Of a stretch of DNA of 64,000 nucleotides, positions 35,418 through 47,309 are shown in pieces. The notes beneath the pieces were generated by a model. The model searched no databases. It worked only from the letters and a program-made list of their open reading frames with translations, and had not been told where the DNA came from. Location of the stretch: the NCBI GenBank assembly GCA_026182355.1, contig JAPFBL010000171.1:1302001-1366000 (forward strand), read 5' to 3'. Source of the stretch: Hermatobates lingyangjiaoensis. Its lineage: Eukaryota; Arthropoda; Insecta; Hemiptera; Hermatobatidae. Each line of letters begins with the position of its first letter. Position 1 is the first letter of the stretch. Both the position numbers and the translations under genes were made by a program.

Positions 35418-37010
35418 TGTATATGAATGAGAGAGAAGAGTGAGGAAGAGAGAGAGCTAGTTCGTGTCTGTCCGTGATTTGTTTGTTCTTTTATGATATT
35501 TTAAACCGATATTTCTATTCATTTTAGTGTGTAATTGTTCCGTATATAATATCAGAAACATATATTTTCATACATTTCAGTTTTCAGAACGTCCATTTAA
35601 GATATTTCAATCTAACATTCCCAAACATTTCAGTTTCCACAATATTAATGCAATTGCATTTCTTTCCATGTGCACACGAATTTTCCGTTTCTAACTAATA
35701 CATTTTACAGCATGTATTCATGATTAATCCACTAAACTATCCTCACAGGTTCATACAACAGGCTAACGTATCATACAAAAGATTTATTGACTTTCTTTTA
35801 GAAGTAAGCAATTAGTAATAGTGGGTCTTTTCTCTGGAAGTGCTAATTACAACGTACGCCTTAGGATTGATTATGTAGGCATGTTAGTAATAACAATAGT
35901 AAAGGATGCCCGCTGAAACAAATTTTCAAGACAAACTCATAAAGGCACAAAAATATAATCTTGTAAACAGTAGTATTGTAAAGATATAAAACAAATAAAA
36001 AAATAATAGCTTAGCGATTTTAAGATGATCTAATTATTTATTAAAATAAGAGTGAAATTGTGATATGTTTATGTTTGTAAGATATATTTAAATTCGCTAG
36101 AAGCCATAAAGATGTCTACAAGATGATTGTGGACTCTCATGAATAATTTAGACTGGCCCTAGGGCGAGCTGATGACGTGGACAGTGACTAAGGGAGGGGT
36201 GTTGTTTCCCGTTAGGGCATCTTTTATAGTTTGCTTCGGAAGGGGGAGAGGACCGGAATAAGGGAAGTTCAAGCAGGGAGGGAGGAGTTTAAACGAATAA
36301 ATTTGACTGCGGCTCCGACAGCCTTGTCTGGAAGCTTGTCACTGACTCAAGGCTTTTGTTTTAGTGGCAAACAGTCACTTTTGTATCGTAAATCACTGAT
36401 GATGCGTTTCATTTACCAACAAACTTGATATTGGTGTTGGTAAACAAATAATAAATTTGTGTAACGAAGTTCGTTTCCAATTAAAAAAATATTTTAGAGA
36501 AAAACTGTTAATTATAGCTTTTAAATTAGCTTGATTTAACTATTGAAATTGTTCCTATTTTAAAGCAAAAACCTGAAGGGTTCCGTTTTCATCGATTTAT
36601 CATTCGAAGACTTCTGTTTCTGAATGATTATTTTAGCAAATCTCTGGGGCATATGCTGCAATGAAAATAAAATAAAATAAGACATACGGACTGGAACAAT
36701 GAAATGGTTGATACTAGTCTTGGGTTAGCTTCCGAGTTCCTTTGATTGGCATATCAAGTGGCAAGGCATGGCTGAGAGGACTGGAGCGCCTATCTTGGAG
36801 GAATATGGTGTGACCCATATTTCCGTCTGTCTATCTGCCACGTCTTTACTGAGACGCTGAATAACATTGTGGTGCTCATGTTTACTGCATTGCACAAAAG
36901 GCACAGAGCTGCCCATGTGTTCACCAAATAACTGCCCCGCCATGTAAACTTTAGAAGAGCCCTTCTACAGAAGTTTTGAGAGTCTGGTGTATCACCCGAG
37001 TGGATATTGA
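34310..37010. other. Intergenic stretch with GT microsatellites
   Basis: (GT)n tracts lie at about 35316-35334 and 35383-35413. A family G relative lies at about 35140-35290 (plus); its hammerhead core is damaged (C3 changed to U, part of stem II deleted). A GC-richer patch is at 36160-36370. No gene is supported. Confidence 0.45.
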
Positions 37011-37042
37011 ATACCTCTGGCACCACAACAGGCATGATCTCA

Positions 37043-37280
37043 GTCACTACGGTGTCAAAGCCCTTCATGTGGCATTGGTATCGTGGTGACTGCGGTTCCC
37101 AACCCTCAGAAACTTGTCTGTCACTATAGTATCCAAGCCCTTCAATTGGCATTGGTCTCGTGGTCACTGCAGTTCCCAATCCTTAGATCCTTGTCTGTCA
37201 CTACAGTGTCAAAGCCCTTTATGTGGCATTGGTCTCGTGGTGACTGCCGTTCCCAACCCCTAGATCTTTGTCTGTCACTG
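37043..37280. repeat. 77-bp minisatellite, three copies plus a partial
   Basis: The GTCACT phrase starts at 37043, 37120, 37197 and 37274, exactly 77 bases apart. Each unit contains CAAGCCCTT, a GGCATTGGTCTCGTGGT segment and GTTCCCAA. Confidence 0.9.
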
Positions 37281-37319
37281 AGGTGGGTAATTCTAGTGGG
37301 AACTAAGCCAGAATAGTGA

Positions 37320-37972
37320 CCTTACAAATAAACTTACTGTTAGTATTATTAGTAATCCAGAGGTTGTTATTATAATTTAAATTATATATAAAATTATTTA
37401 TTAATTCCAACTATCAAATTTCTTGATAAACCTGTTCTTATTTATTGATAGCCTTAAATATAATAAAAATAGTAAATGACAGCATATCAAAATTCTCTTT
37501 TACGACCCCATTATCTTTATGGCATTCTCGATGGAAATAAATTAAGCACTATGCAATGTTTACTCGTTAAATATAATCTTAATATCTACACATATATAAA
37601 AGGCTACGGCTTTTGTCTGCCTAGTAATTTGTCATTTATATATATATATTATATATTGTTAAACTGCAAGATATATTCAAAAAACAATACATTGTGTATC
37701 CTCACTGTAGCAACTCAGCGAGTATTTCAATATTACAGGCCTCTCCTACTATCTCTATTTCTATCCATTTGATTAGTTTTTCAAAACATACTATTACTTT
37801 TACAGCTATTTCGTTACAGTTATGTATGTTGCTTATTAATCTACAAGATAGAAAAAGTAAATTGTGAGACTGATGTTATTACAGATATATCTATTTAGTG
37901 TTAGAACTGAACTCTGAAATAAAAACGATAAATGAAGTCAACTGAAGAATAATAGTTGTAAAACTATTCCTA

Positions 37973-38003
<31 letters not shown>

Positions 38004-41000
38004 ATATATAAACGGTATGCATTATAAAACGTTAATTCAACAGTTAACGTCACTAAAGCAAAGATTATTATTCCTGCTATGATAAACCAAACTATTTCAA
38101 AATTTCTGAAAAACATTTTGTATCTCTTTTGCAAGTTTCTAATACTAAGGCGAATATATCGGCGTTTATTTGAAAAAGCATTACAGGTTATTAAGATTTC
38201 GAACATGTTTCGAGTTATACTGCATGTTTCGAGACATGTATGTATTTCATTTCAATGCTTCGAAATTGTTAGGACCCATGCTAAGGAGCCCAAGTGATAA
38301 AGTGCCCTAGAAGGTTACTTCAAAGGTTGGCTGATTACGTATGTGGTAGCTGCAGGTGTGGAGAAGTATATTGGAGTGTTGCGTGTGGTAGCATGTAAGT
38401 AGAAGACAAGAGATAGGAACTTAGAAACTTGAAATTGACGGGGAAGCCAAATCCACACTATGATCTAGCACTACATGAAATTAAGTACTTCTGTTGTTTT
38501 ATGTTGTATGTCGCAGAAAAGTTCATTCTTTCCAAGTAAGAACTAAATCTAGGTGGACTTCTGAGCTGCCATAGTAACAAATGTTAACTAAAATGATCTA
38601 TTTTTGTGTTGTAAAGTGTTTCTACGTAAAAAAGTATATTTTTTTATAACTTGTGGCGAATAGGGGGGATAAATTACGTTTCTGGTGAAAGGAGGAATGA
38701 ATCGAAAGGTCCTCTCACTCTTGATGAAGCTAAAAAGGTCAATTAGGGAGAGACTGAGCTCACAGTTTGCCGGAAGTAGTATAAACTAGGATCACGTACC
38801 GGGTATAAAGGAGAAGCATGACTGCGGTCATGTTCAGCTTAATCCAGCTTAACAACTAGATATAAAAGCTGGAAGCTGATCTTTATAAGATAGATGTAGC
38901 ATAGTCACCAATATTACCACCTGTAACCATTAAAAGTATGACCGTGGCATGAAATCCTACTGACATCATGGAAAATGAAAATCAGCTTAAGCAAGACCCC
39001 GATTAAGGACACTGCAGGAGAGCTCTTTTGGAGAGGAAGAAGCAATATGTTATTAAGAAGACAGGATATAAAACAAATTTTAAAACATTAAAATATCAAT
39101 AAATAAAGAAAATAAATAATATTTTATTAAATAAAATACCTTTGTATGCGTATCGGACTTTAAGAAACCGGTTCAGGCTACCTCGCTTTTCCTGGTGTTC
39201 GAGTTACGAGTTTCTATTGTCATTGCATTGATATATCACTCAAGTGTCGAGTTATCTCACAGCCAGTTAAGGTCAGAAACTATAAAGCCCTTGAGGGAAG
39301 TGATTTCTCTGAGCAGAGGTATTCGTATTCAGCCAGTTCTTTTCAGCCTAGCCATCGTAAGAATGACAATCAACTCTACCTGCTGACTATATCCTGCATT
39401 ACCTTTGACCTCCTTCGAAGTCACACTTTCACTTAGGCTTATCATCATATAGGCAAGGTTTAAAAATACTCCTTAGAATTATTAAACAGTTTAATTTTAG
39501 TTTAGCTTTAAAGGATAATGGTACACTCTAAAGACGGTTACGGATAGAAGACAATAAAAGAGTTCATAGTGAATAGCACCTGTGTTTTACAGTTGATGCC
39601 TAGAAATTAAAAAAAATTCTAAATATTATTCTCAAAAAGTACAACAACTTGTGCTCTACTTGTTTTCAGTAAAACTACTGAACTCACAGCCAGAATGCTG
39701 TTCACTGTTACAAAGAGAATAAGTAAACATTGAAGTCATGTATCGGCACTAATGCTAGCAGGCAGTATGGAGTAACCTAATTGTTGCCACTAAATGGCAG
39801 AGCACATATAAAATTACATGCATAGTTCCACAAAAGCTGCCTAAGTAAATTAAGAATGATTGATGCTATTTGTTTATAATGCTGTTTCGTTTCGTAGTAC
39901 GGTGTTCCAAACCAACTTAGTAAAACTGACAGCTGTTTATTACAATAAGACGGCATCAGTATTTCTAAATTTAATTTAAAAAAATTAAAAAACTTTATTA
40001 TAAAAAAAACATATCAAACTTCTGCCAATCAGTTCAGTTTTGGTTTTATTGTAATACCGCTATCGTGTAGACGTGACATCAGAGTCCTTAGTCCAGTATT
40101 ATCTAACTCTTAAGTATTCAGTTTAATGACTTGATTGCTTTAATATGGCTATACTATTTTATCAGTTATAACAAAAATGAAGTCATTGTTCTACAATTGA
40201 TCTGATATCTTACTGAGATGAACTGAATAGCTGTAATCTTTAGTCTAATATTACTCTTCTAATATTTCAAGTTTATAAAATATTGATAGTAAGGCAATAC
40301 CAAAAGTGAAATTTAGGCTTAAAATTAGTAACAGTTTTGTTCCAATACAGTAAAAATATCCATTATAATTTTATTGTAGCACGCTATTTATTATTTCTAT
40401 GGAGATAAAAAATGTTTAAAATCACATATTGGCAAATAAAATAATTTTCTCATGATTAAATATTGCCCAAAAGCTTTCAACCATCCAAAATTGTAGCCTA
40501 TCCAAAAATGTTTGGATACATACCCAATCACCCACCTACAAACGTACAGACACACATAAAGACATCAACGAAAAAACGTCAAACATCTTCAGAGACCTTA
40601 AAGCGAGTAAATATTCTAAACTCCCAAAATGAATTCTTTCATGATTTCTACACTTTACTTATAACTAGATATATACTTATGTTCTCATAGTCAAGCAACT
40701 GTAGGAGACATTTGTATAGTAAGTATAGTGGTTATCACCTCCTCTTGTTTGCAGTAGAAGTGCAAAAGAGGAATACCACAAATAATGTATTTTTTATGTG
40801 TTTGTAGAGATTTATTTTATCATAGTATTTCTCCACTTAATTTGAAAAAAATATTAACTACCTGGCAATTTACAAATGAGCTTGTACCATTTGTAGTGGG
40901 AAAAAACAGTTTTAAAACTCCTTCGTTTATAACCAATGTGACAGTTAAAAAATCTTTTTGACAAAAACTAATTCATTACGGACATATATAAAAAAAAAAA

Positions 41001-41350
41001 GTTCTAAAAAGGATTTGTTTATCTGGCAGCGCTGGAGAGGCTCCATTATTAAGACACAGTTAGACGATTCCAGTCAGTCAGTTTTTTATATTTTTGTTTG
41101 ACTATTTCGATTTAGTGTTTACGATCGCTTTATCGCGCCTCAACACAGAGGCTTTTAGTCGGGGTTTTATTGAAGCGGCTTGTTGGAGTGTTGGGAAGAA
41201 AGAAGGGAGTGAGCCAGTGTCGAGTAGAAAAACCAAACTCAACTTCCGACGATTACAATTTTTTGATTCATAAGTCCAGAGACGGGTGCTCTTTTGATCA
41301 GTTTTTCATTCTTTCAGTTTAACAGATCTTGAAAACACACATTTCAATTG
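37320..41350. other. Intergenic stretch
   Basis: (ATT)n at about 37975-38002. A GC-richer patch at 41020-41250 has GACGATTCCAGTCAGTCAG and could be a promoter region, but no exon is seen beside it. Nothing else was identified. Confidence 0.4.
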
Positions 41351-41351
41351 G

Positions 41352-41352
<1 letters not shown>

Positions 41353-41385
<33 letters not shown>

Positions 41386-41735
41386 CAGATTCAATAATAT
41401 ATCGCCGTTAGATAGAATAAGTGCGTTCTCTAATCGGGGTTCGGTCAATTTTCCAGGATAAAAAATCAAACTCTCGTTGCCAACGTTTCAGTTTTATTTA
41501 AAACCTTTTTCATAGGCAGAAGTAAGAATTTTTTAACTAAGAAAATGAAATTTACATTGTAAATTTAACATTTTAAATTTACAATGTAAATTTCATTTTC
41601 TTAGTTAAAAAATTCTTACTTCTGCCTATGAAAAAGGTTTTAAATAAAACCGAAACGTTAGCAACGAGAGTTTGATTTTTTATCCTGGAAAATTGACCGA
41701 ACCCCGATTAGAGAACACACCTATATATATATATA
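41353..41735. repeat. Palindromic element, family F, bounded by (TA)n
   Basis: (TA)n at 41353-41383 and about 41720-41733 enclose two inverted arms meeting near 41567. Family F scaffolds lie at 41479-41517 (minus) and 41624-41663 (plus): stem I GCC with GGC (mismatched on the right arm), a UAUGAAAAA segment where CUGANGA would be, stem II GGUUUU/AAAACC, GAA, ACGU, U. Confidence 0.75.
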
Positions 41736-41755
41736 AAACCAATTTTCATATTTTA

Positions 41756-41990
41756 CATAAACAATTTCACATAATCACGTGAAATGACAATCAATGATCA
41801 AACCACAATATGAAATGGGAAAACAAAATTAAGATCTTTCAACCGTAACAAGCGGTCTTCGTCATAGTCAAAAACCCAACTGAGTCAGTTGGTGGTTTTT
41901 GACTCTGACGAAGACCGCTTGTTACGGTTGCAAGATCTTAGTCTTGTTTTCCCATTTCTTATTGTGGTTTGATCATTGATTATATTATAG
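41756..41990. repeat. Palindromic element, family A
   Basis: The arms carry AATCAATGATCAAACCACAA and its reverse. The plus-strand motif at 41901-41943 has GACU/AGUC, CUGACGA, extra A, GACCG/CGGUU; GAAA is changed to GCAA. The minus-strand copy has C3 changed to A. Confidence 0.75.
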
Positions 41991-42034
41991 TTATATATAA
42001 CCAATTTTCATATTTTCATATAAACATATTTCAC

Positions 42035-42260
42035 ATAAATACGTGAATGACAATCAATGATCAAACCACAATATGAATGGGAAAACAAAATTAAGATCTT
42101 TCAACCGTAACAAGCGGTCTTCGTCATAGTCAAAAACCAACTATTGGGTTTTTGGGTTGGTTTTTGACTCTGACGAAGACCGATTGTTACGATTGAAAGA
42201 TCTTAGTCTTGTTTTCCCATTTCAAATTGTGGTTTGATCATTGATTGTTATTTCACGTGT
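42035..42260. repeat. Palindromic element, family A, adjacent second copy
   Basis: Nearly the same as 41756-41990 and only about 45 bases away. The plus motif at 42166-42208 has GACU/AGUC stem I, CUGACGA, extra A, a stem II with one C-A mismatch, GAA, AGAUCU, U. The minus copy near 42091-42131 again has C3 changed to A. Confidence 0.75.
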
Positions 42261-42279
42261 TTATGTGACATTTTTTTTT

Positions 42280-43480
42280 CGATATATTATATATGCTGTA
42301 TATTTAGGAAGCAATTTTTCTTTTATGTAAGACTTTTTATAATTAATAGAAATTTTCAGTTTAACACATTTGCTACTAGTTTTTAACCTTTTATTACATA
42401 GGTTTTTCTACATATGTCTGGAACAAGATAGACTGGTTCTTCAAAAACAATTAATTGTACATATCGACATGTTCTGTTCCCATTGATCACTGTCAAGGAT
42501 TATTTTAAATATAAAACTATACTCAAAGAACATTAAAAAGGTGAAATACATAATAATATCAAAAATAAATAAAGACTGAGAGTAAAAGGATCGATTTTTT
42601 TTTAATTTTGTGGGAGGTTACAAAAAAGCAGTTGTGCATGTTGAGGTTACAAAATGATTGCAATGTTTTGGTTGTTTTCCTGTATTCAATTTCACGTTTT
42701 TATCCTTTTTTATATTCTAGATATAACCTGTTGGAAACGCGTTGACGTTGGATAAACTTTTTTTCTGGATACTTAGTGTCTCTTTCTCTACCTAATCATG
42801 AGTAAATAACGCACAGTAAATACCTACACAGCTTGATATTGTATTATTTAGTTTGAGTTGGCTTAATAATAAAAGAAGTATTGTCTACAATTCATATTTT
42901 GAAGTATAATAATTTTGTTTTTCTTGGTAATAATAACATTAAGGATAATCGTACAAACGGCATTTATGTTTAGAACATAGAAAACGTTGCACGATTATAC
43001 TTGTACATGAATTAAGCGAGTGAAAATGATAAGGCTATGATTTATTTTAAAATAGTGAGTCAAGTAGAAGAATAAGAAAGAGGAAGGACAAGAAATATCA
43101 CCGGGAAGGAAACTATTGCTTCAGATGAATGCAAAAGACATTTAAAAGGGGGCTTCTCACTTCTACACAACGTTTACTTGTGTTTAATGTTTTGTGTTAA
43201 CATTTTCTATCCTTGAGTGTAAATCAAAGAAATGAAAAAGAGTCAACAAAGTTGTTCTGATACTTCTTGAAGTAGATGTTTGATTGTTAACTTATTAGTT
43301 ATCCACAACAAGTTACTTCAATGATTTTAACTGTTTCAGGGAATCTGGTCAAAAATTGTTTTACTATTTTATATATAAACACGTATATTCAAAAGATTTA
43401 GGATAAAATCGAAACGCCGGCAATGAGACTTTGATTGGAAGTAGAAGAAATTGACCGCATCCTGATTTACTTTTTTAGTT
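42280..43480. other. Intergenic stretch
   Basis: A truncated family F piece (GAUUUAGGAUAAAAUC, GAAACGC, CGGC) is seen near 43394-43430. Nothing else was identified. Confidence 0.4.
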
Positions 43481-43485
43481 AAACA

Positions 43486-43625
43486 CGTATATATATATAT
43501 ATATATATATTATTGAATTTGATAGCAGATTCTGCATTCACGATCTTCCTACTTATAGCTTCTATTTTCCTTACAATTTTCTTTTGAGAAGGTGATAATT
43601 GCCAAAGCAAACTAGCATACGACAT
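43486..43625 (-). pseudogene. Penelope-like reading-frame start (copy 4) ending at (TA)n
   Basis: From the ATG at 43625: MSYASLLWQLSPSQKKIVRK, then SRKIVNAESAIKFN, and then it runs into (TA)n at about 43486-43510. It aligns with the 53.1 kb and 19.6 kb fragments. Family assignment is inference. Confidence 0.45.
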
Positions 43626-43861
43626 TCAGAAGGCTGAAACACTAAATAACACTTCACGTGATGTTTATTCACGTTATTTGGCGTTTGTTTGGCGAAATTT
43701 GATTTATGTTATCTGTATAACATTTTTCTTTTTTATTACTTTTATTTGATCACCAAAAAGTTTTGTTGATATCAAAACTGTACTTATTTGGATTGGTTTC
43801 CCTGTTTGATATCAAGATATTACACAAATCCTCTAAAGTTAGTAGAAAACTGATTCCAAAA

Positions 43862-44289
43862 CAGTGTTTCCCAAACTTTTTCGAGCGACCGACCCCTTGG
43901 GTCCGTAAACTTATACTCAACACTCCTCAATAATAATCAGAATCTTAGACTAAATAACCAAATGAGTAACACTTTAGTAATTAAATTAATATAATGACTA
44001 ATCCAATATTTATTTATAATCCAATATATGTATTGTTTCATAGCATATTTATGCAAAAGAATTAATACACAATAAAAGAAACTTAGATGAGAATATACTT
44101 GTAACATAAAAATAAATTATCAAAACAAATAAGTTTAAGAAACCTTTTCCTAGAAGTTTACATGTGGTGTTTTCACTTAAATTAGAAATTATATTGCATG
44201 AATTTTCATCTTATGGAAATAGAATCCCCACTCCTTTTTGCATTAGCGCGCCCCCGATATCAAAGCACCGCCCACTTTGGAAAACACCG
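43862..44289. mobile_element. hAT-type MITE, copy 2
   Basis: The left end is CAGTGTTTCCCAAACTTTTT; the right end is CCACTTTGGAAAACACCG. Flanks ttccaaaa and ttccaaag match 7 of 8 bases, as expected for hAT insertion. It shares most of its interior with copy 1 at 7886-8225. Confidence 0.8.
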
Positions 44290-44299
44290 TTCCAAAGCA

Positions 44300-46780
44300 A
44301 TTGGAATTATTTTCATCAAATCATTTGATAGCATCGATGGGTGCTATCAGTATTCAAAATAAGAAAACTTAAAAATTCAATGCAACCGTGGGTACTAAAA
44401 AGAAAAGCGAAGGAGAACATAGAAGAAGAGTGAACGTTTAGTGTAATTCATCTCTTATCTTGTCAAGAACAGAAAGCCATAAGAAAAGATGAGATATTAG
44501 TTGATATAATATTTGTTAAGTAAAAACTTTGAGGATGTTGTTTTAAATACATTTTGCTACTGTACGACTGATTTTATTTTATTAAACCCTCCAGTTACAT
44601 GTGTCCATGGTAGGCACATATTAAGACTCGCCTGTCATCACAATCACACTAAACAGGCTTCCCTTCTCTGGGTCCCTCGCGAATTCTGCAGACTAATTAC
44701 CAAGCACGTGCTTTGCAGCTGACTTACAACATGTGCGCAACATCCTTTCGCAACATCCCCTCCACCGGACATTACTGTCATCAGCCAAAGCTTCCCCGAA
44801 TCCCATTCATCTAAACATAACTCTACTAATCAACTGCTTTAATTCCTTCTGATGATAAGTATTATGATTCAAGTTTTCTATTCTTTATATATAAATACGA
44901 AAGAATTGTCTTAATTTGAAGTCGAAAGTCAATCATACCTCAACAGCAAATATTTTTATTCTATTTTACAATATAGTGTTACGAATATTATTTACAATAT
45001 TCAATCAATAAAATATGTGCCTCAGAAGTTGCTATAATCTTTATATTTTACTAAAATTATATCATGAAAAAACCCGCAGTGGTCGATGATTAACTTTGAA
45101 AAATAATATGACACCCATTAACAATAAATGTATGAGTAAATCATTGATTATTTTTTATGTAGCCAACGTATAAACGTATTATCAAAACTCTATGAAGAAA
45201 TTTGTGGACTATTAATTATATGGGTTAATTTATTTTAAATTGGCTGTCCATTTTTTAGGTACAGAGAAAATGTAATCACTGTTAGAGTACAATGTGATAA
45301 TTTCCTGCAGATGGAAATTAATGGTTTGCCTTTAAAGTGTGTACTTCCCTTCCAATATTATGAAATCCTGAAAGCATCAAAGTTCATGTCAAATAAATTT
45401 AATAAAGTTTCTGGAATCACTGGAAAAGTGGGTTAAAATTAATAAACGTTTTGATATAGAGACGATTACGTTCTTATTAGATTAGCATAAATATTAAGAA
45501 ATTTACCTCAGCAAGAACTATTACGTTGGTTAAATATAATTAGGCATTTGTCAAAGGGCGCAATTGTGGAGTGTTTAAAATTATTTAGATAGACCCTCTT
45601 GTCTTGATTCAGCCAGAGACCATCAAAACATAGTTAAGGTGATTTATAGTTTTAAAAAACTATTATCACCTTAACTTTTATATACCGAAACCATTAATAA
45701 AAGTTGGTTTTATTAAAATAACCCTCAAATTACCTCAGGTTTATTTGAGTACTCCTCAAGTATACGAATAAACGAGTAAATGTGTAAAAATCTAAAACTA
45801 TATTTTATTTTGGTCATTATCATATAAAATAACGAAATAAAAACAAATAATAAGGTGTATGTTACAATTAGTGAAGTATCTACGTACATCTTTCAATTGT
45901 TTTTGTCAAATTCAGTCGCGTAGTTTACTTTTTCTATTTTCGATCGCTTTTTAATGTTATATATATGTGTATATCTTGAGGTTAATTAAGCAGTTAGCAG
46001 TTAAAATGTATTCCAGATCAGAATAGTGAAATTTTTTTTATTTTAAACATATTTGGCAAATAAGTGAAGATGTTGATAACCAGGTTATTACCTGTGGTGT
46101 CTTTTTGAAAATAGTGTCTATGCACACACACTTATTAAACTTAATGTATTATATAACCTTGTACAGATTATGAAGAAATTCAAACAGAAACATTTTCATA
46201 CAAAGTCACATATTGTTAATTGAAAACACACTCGTTAATGTTGAATGGATTAAAGAGAAGACTTCTCGAAAGCATTACTCAACTGGTATGAATCAACGCA
46301 ACGTGCTTTGAATTAAAACTTTTCAATTACTTGGTTTTATTACTTTGGTGTCAGCAGTGGTAGGCTTATTAACGGTTTCATTACCAGGCGAGGTTGATAA
46401 CAATTGAAAGTTTGAATCACATCTCTGATGTTGCATGTGAATACAATATGAGCTTTGGCTGTTGGGAATGACTCATTGGTCAAATTTAGAACTACATTAA
46501 ATACATGGCAGCTTATATAGTCGAGTAGTACTCCTCAAAGTGTGCTCGCGTCTGGTATACACACTCTTATGAAAGAGTGAGCTGAATACTGCACCTCGTA
46601 GAACAATCCTGTCCGACCCAACAATTCAGTAGGTCAATTCAACGACTCAATTTTGTACCGTTGACCAAACATTTACAAAATTTTCAGTGCTCTTTTATCA
46701 CGTTTATTTTAATAGCTAAATCTTATTTAAATTATAATTTAATATTTTCCAATCTCGACCACGTATATTTAACACTATTT
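44300..46780. other. Intergenic stretch
   Basis: No gene or named repeat was recognised. A short direct inversion (TTAAGGTGATTTATAG against TATCACCTTAA) lies near 45640-45675. Confidence 0.4.
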
Positions 46781-46828
46781 TTCTTTCTTATCGAGGTTTG
46801 GTCTAGCTTCAATAATGCAACACCTTTA

Positions 46829-46868
46829 AGCTGACGTTTCATCTATATTTGTAGACATCTTCAGGGCT
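46829..46868 (-). ncRNA. Hammerhead-like motif, family D, left arm
   Basis: Core CUGAAGA, extra U, stem II GUCUA/UAGAU, GAA, ACGU, C at site 17, then AGCU against AGCC: one mismatch at the first stem I pair. Confidence 0.45.
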
Positions 46869-47069
46869 ACATCAATACAGTGTTTAATTACAATAACATG
46901 AAACATAATTATATTACATTATTTAATTAATATAAATAATTACCTTGGTATTTTTCTATTATGTAGTTAGTTCCTCATAATAGAAAAATCCAAGGTAATT
47001 ATGTATATTAATTAAATAATGTAATATAATTATGTTTTATGTTATTTTATTTAAACTCTGTATTGATGT

Positions 47070-47109
47070 AGCCCTGAAGATGTCTACAAATATAGACGAA
47101 ACGTCGGCT
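47070..47109 (+). ncRNA. Hammerhead-like motif, family D, right arm (intact)
   Basis: Stem I AGCC (47070-47073) with GGCU (47106-47109), core CUGAAGA (47074-47080), extra U, stem II GUCUA/UAGAC with loop CAAAUA, GAA (47098-47100), palindrome ACGU, C at site 17 (47105). It is one of the best-paired copies. Confidence 0.6.
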
Positions 47110-47309
47110 TGAAGGTGTTGCATTGTTGAAGCGAGACCAAACCTCGATAAGAAAGAAAAATAGAATTATAATGTAGATATAAGCTCTGATTTATATTGCA
47201 AAGGAAGCTAGAAAAGTTCTTAACATATGGTAATATGTTGAATGTTTGCAAAAGCAATAACGATTAAATCTTTATAAATAAAATAATGATTTTGTCTGTA
47301 CATTGCTTA

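Larger units (their letters stand above)
46782..47161. repeat. Palindromic element, family D
   Basis: Two arms of about 185 bases (outer end TTTTTCTTTCTTATCGAGG) meet near 46970, with motifs at 46829-46868 (minus) and 47070-47109 (plus). It is among the cleanest palindromes in the window. Confidence 0.85.

Noticed and set aside
36790..37179. 129-codon minus-strand open frame
   Set aside because: It overlaps the 77-bp minisatellite, which keeps a frame open by repetition; no family resemblance.
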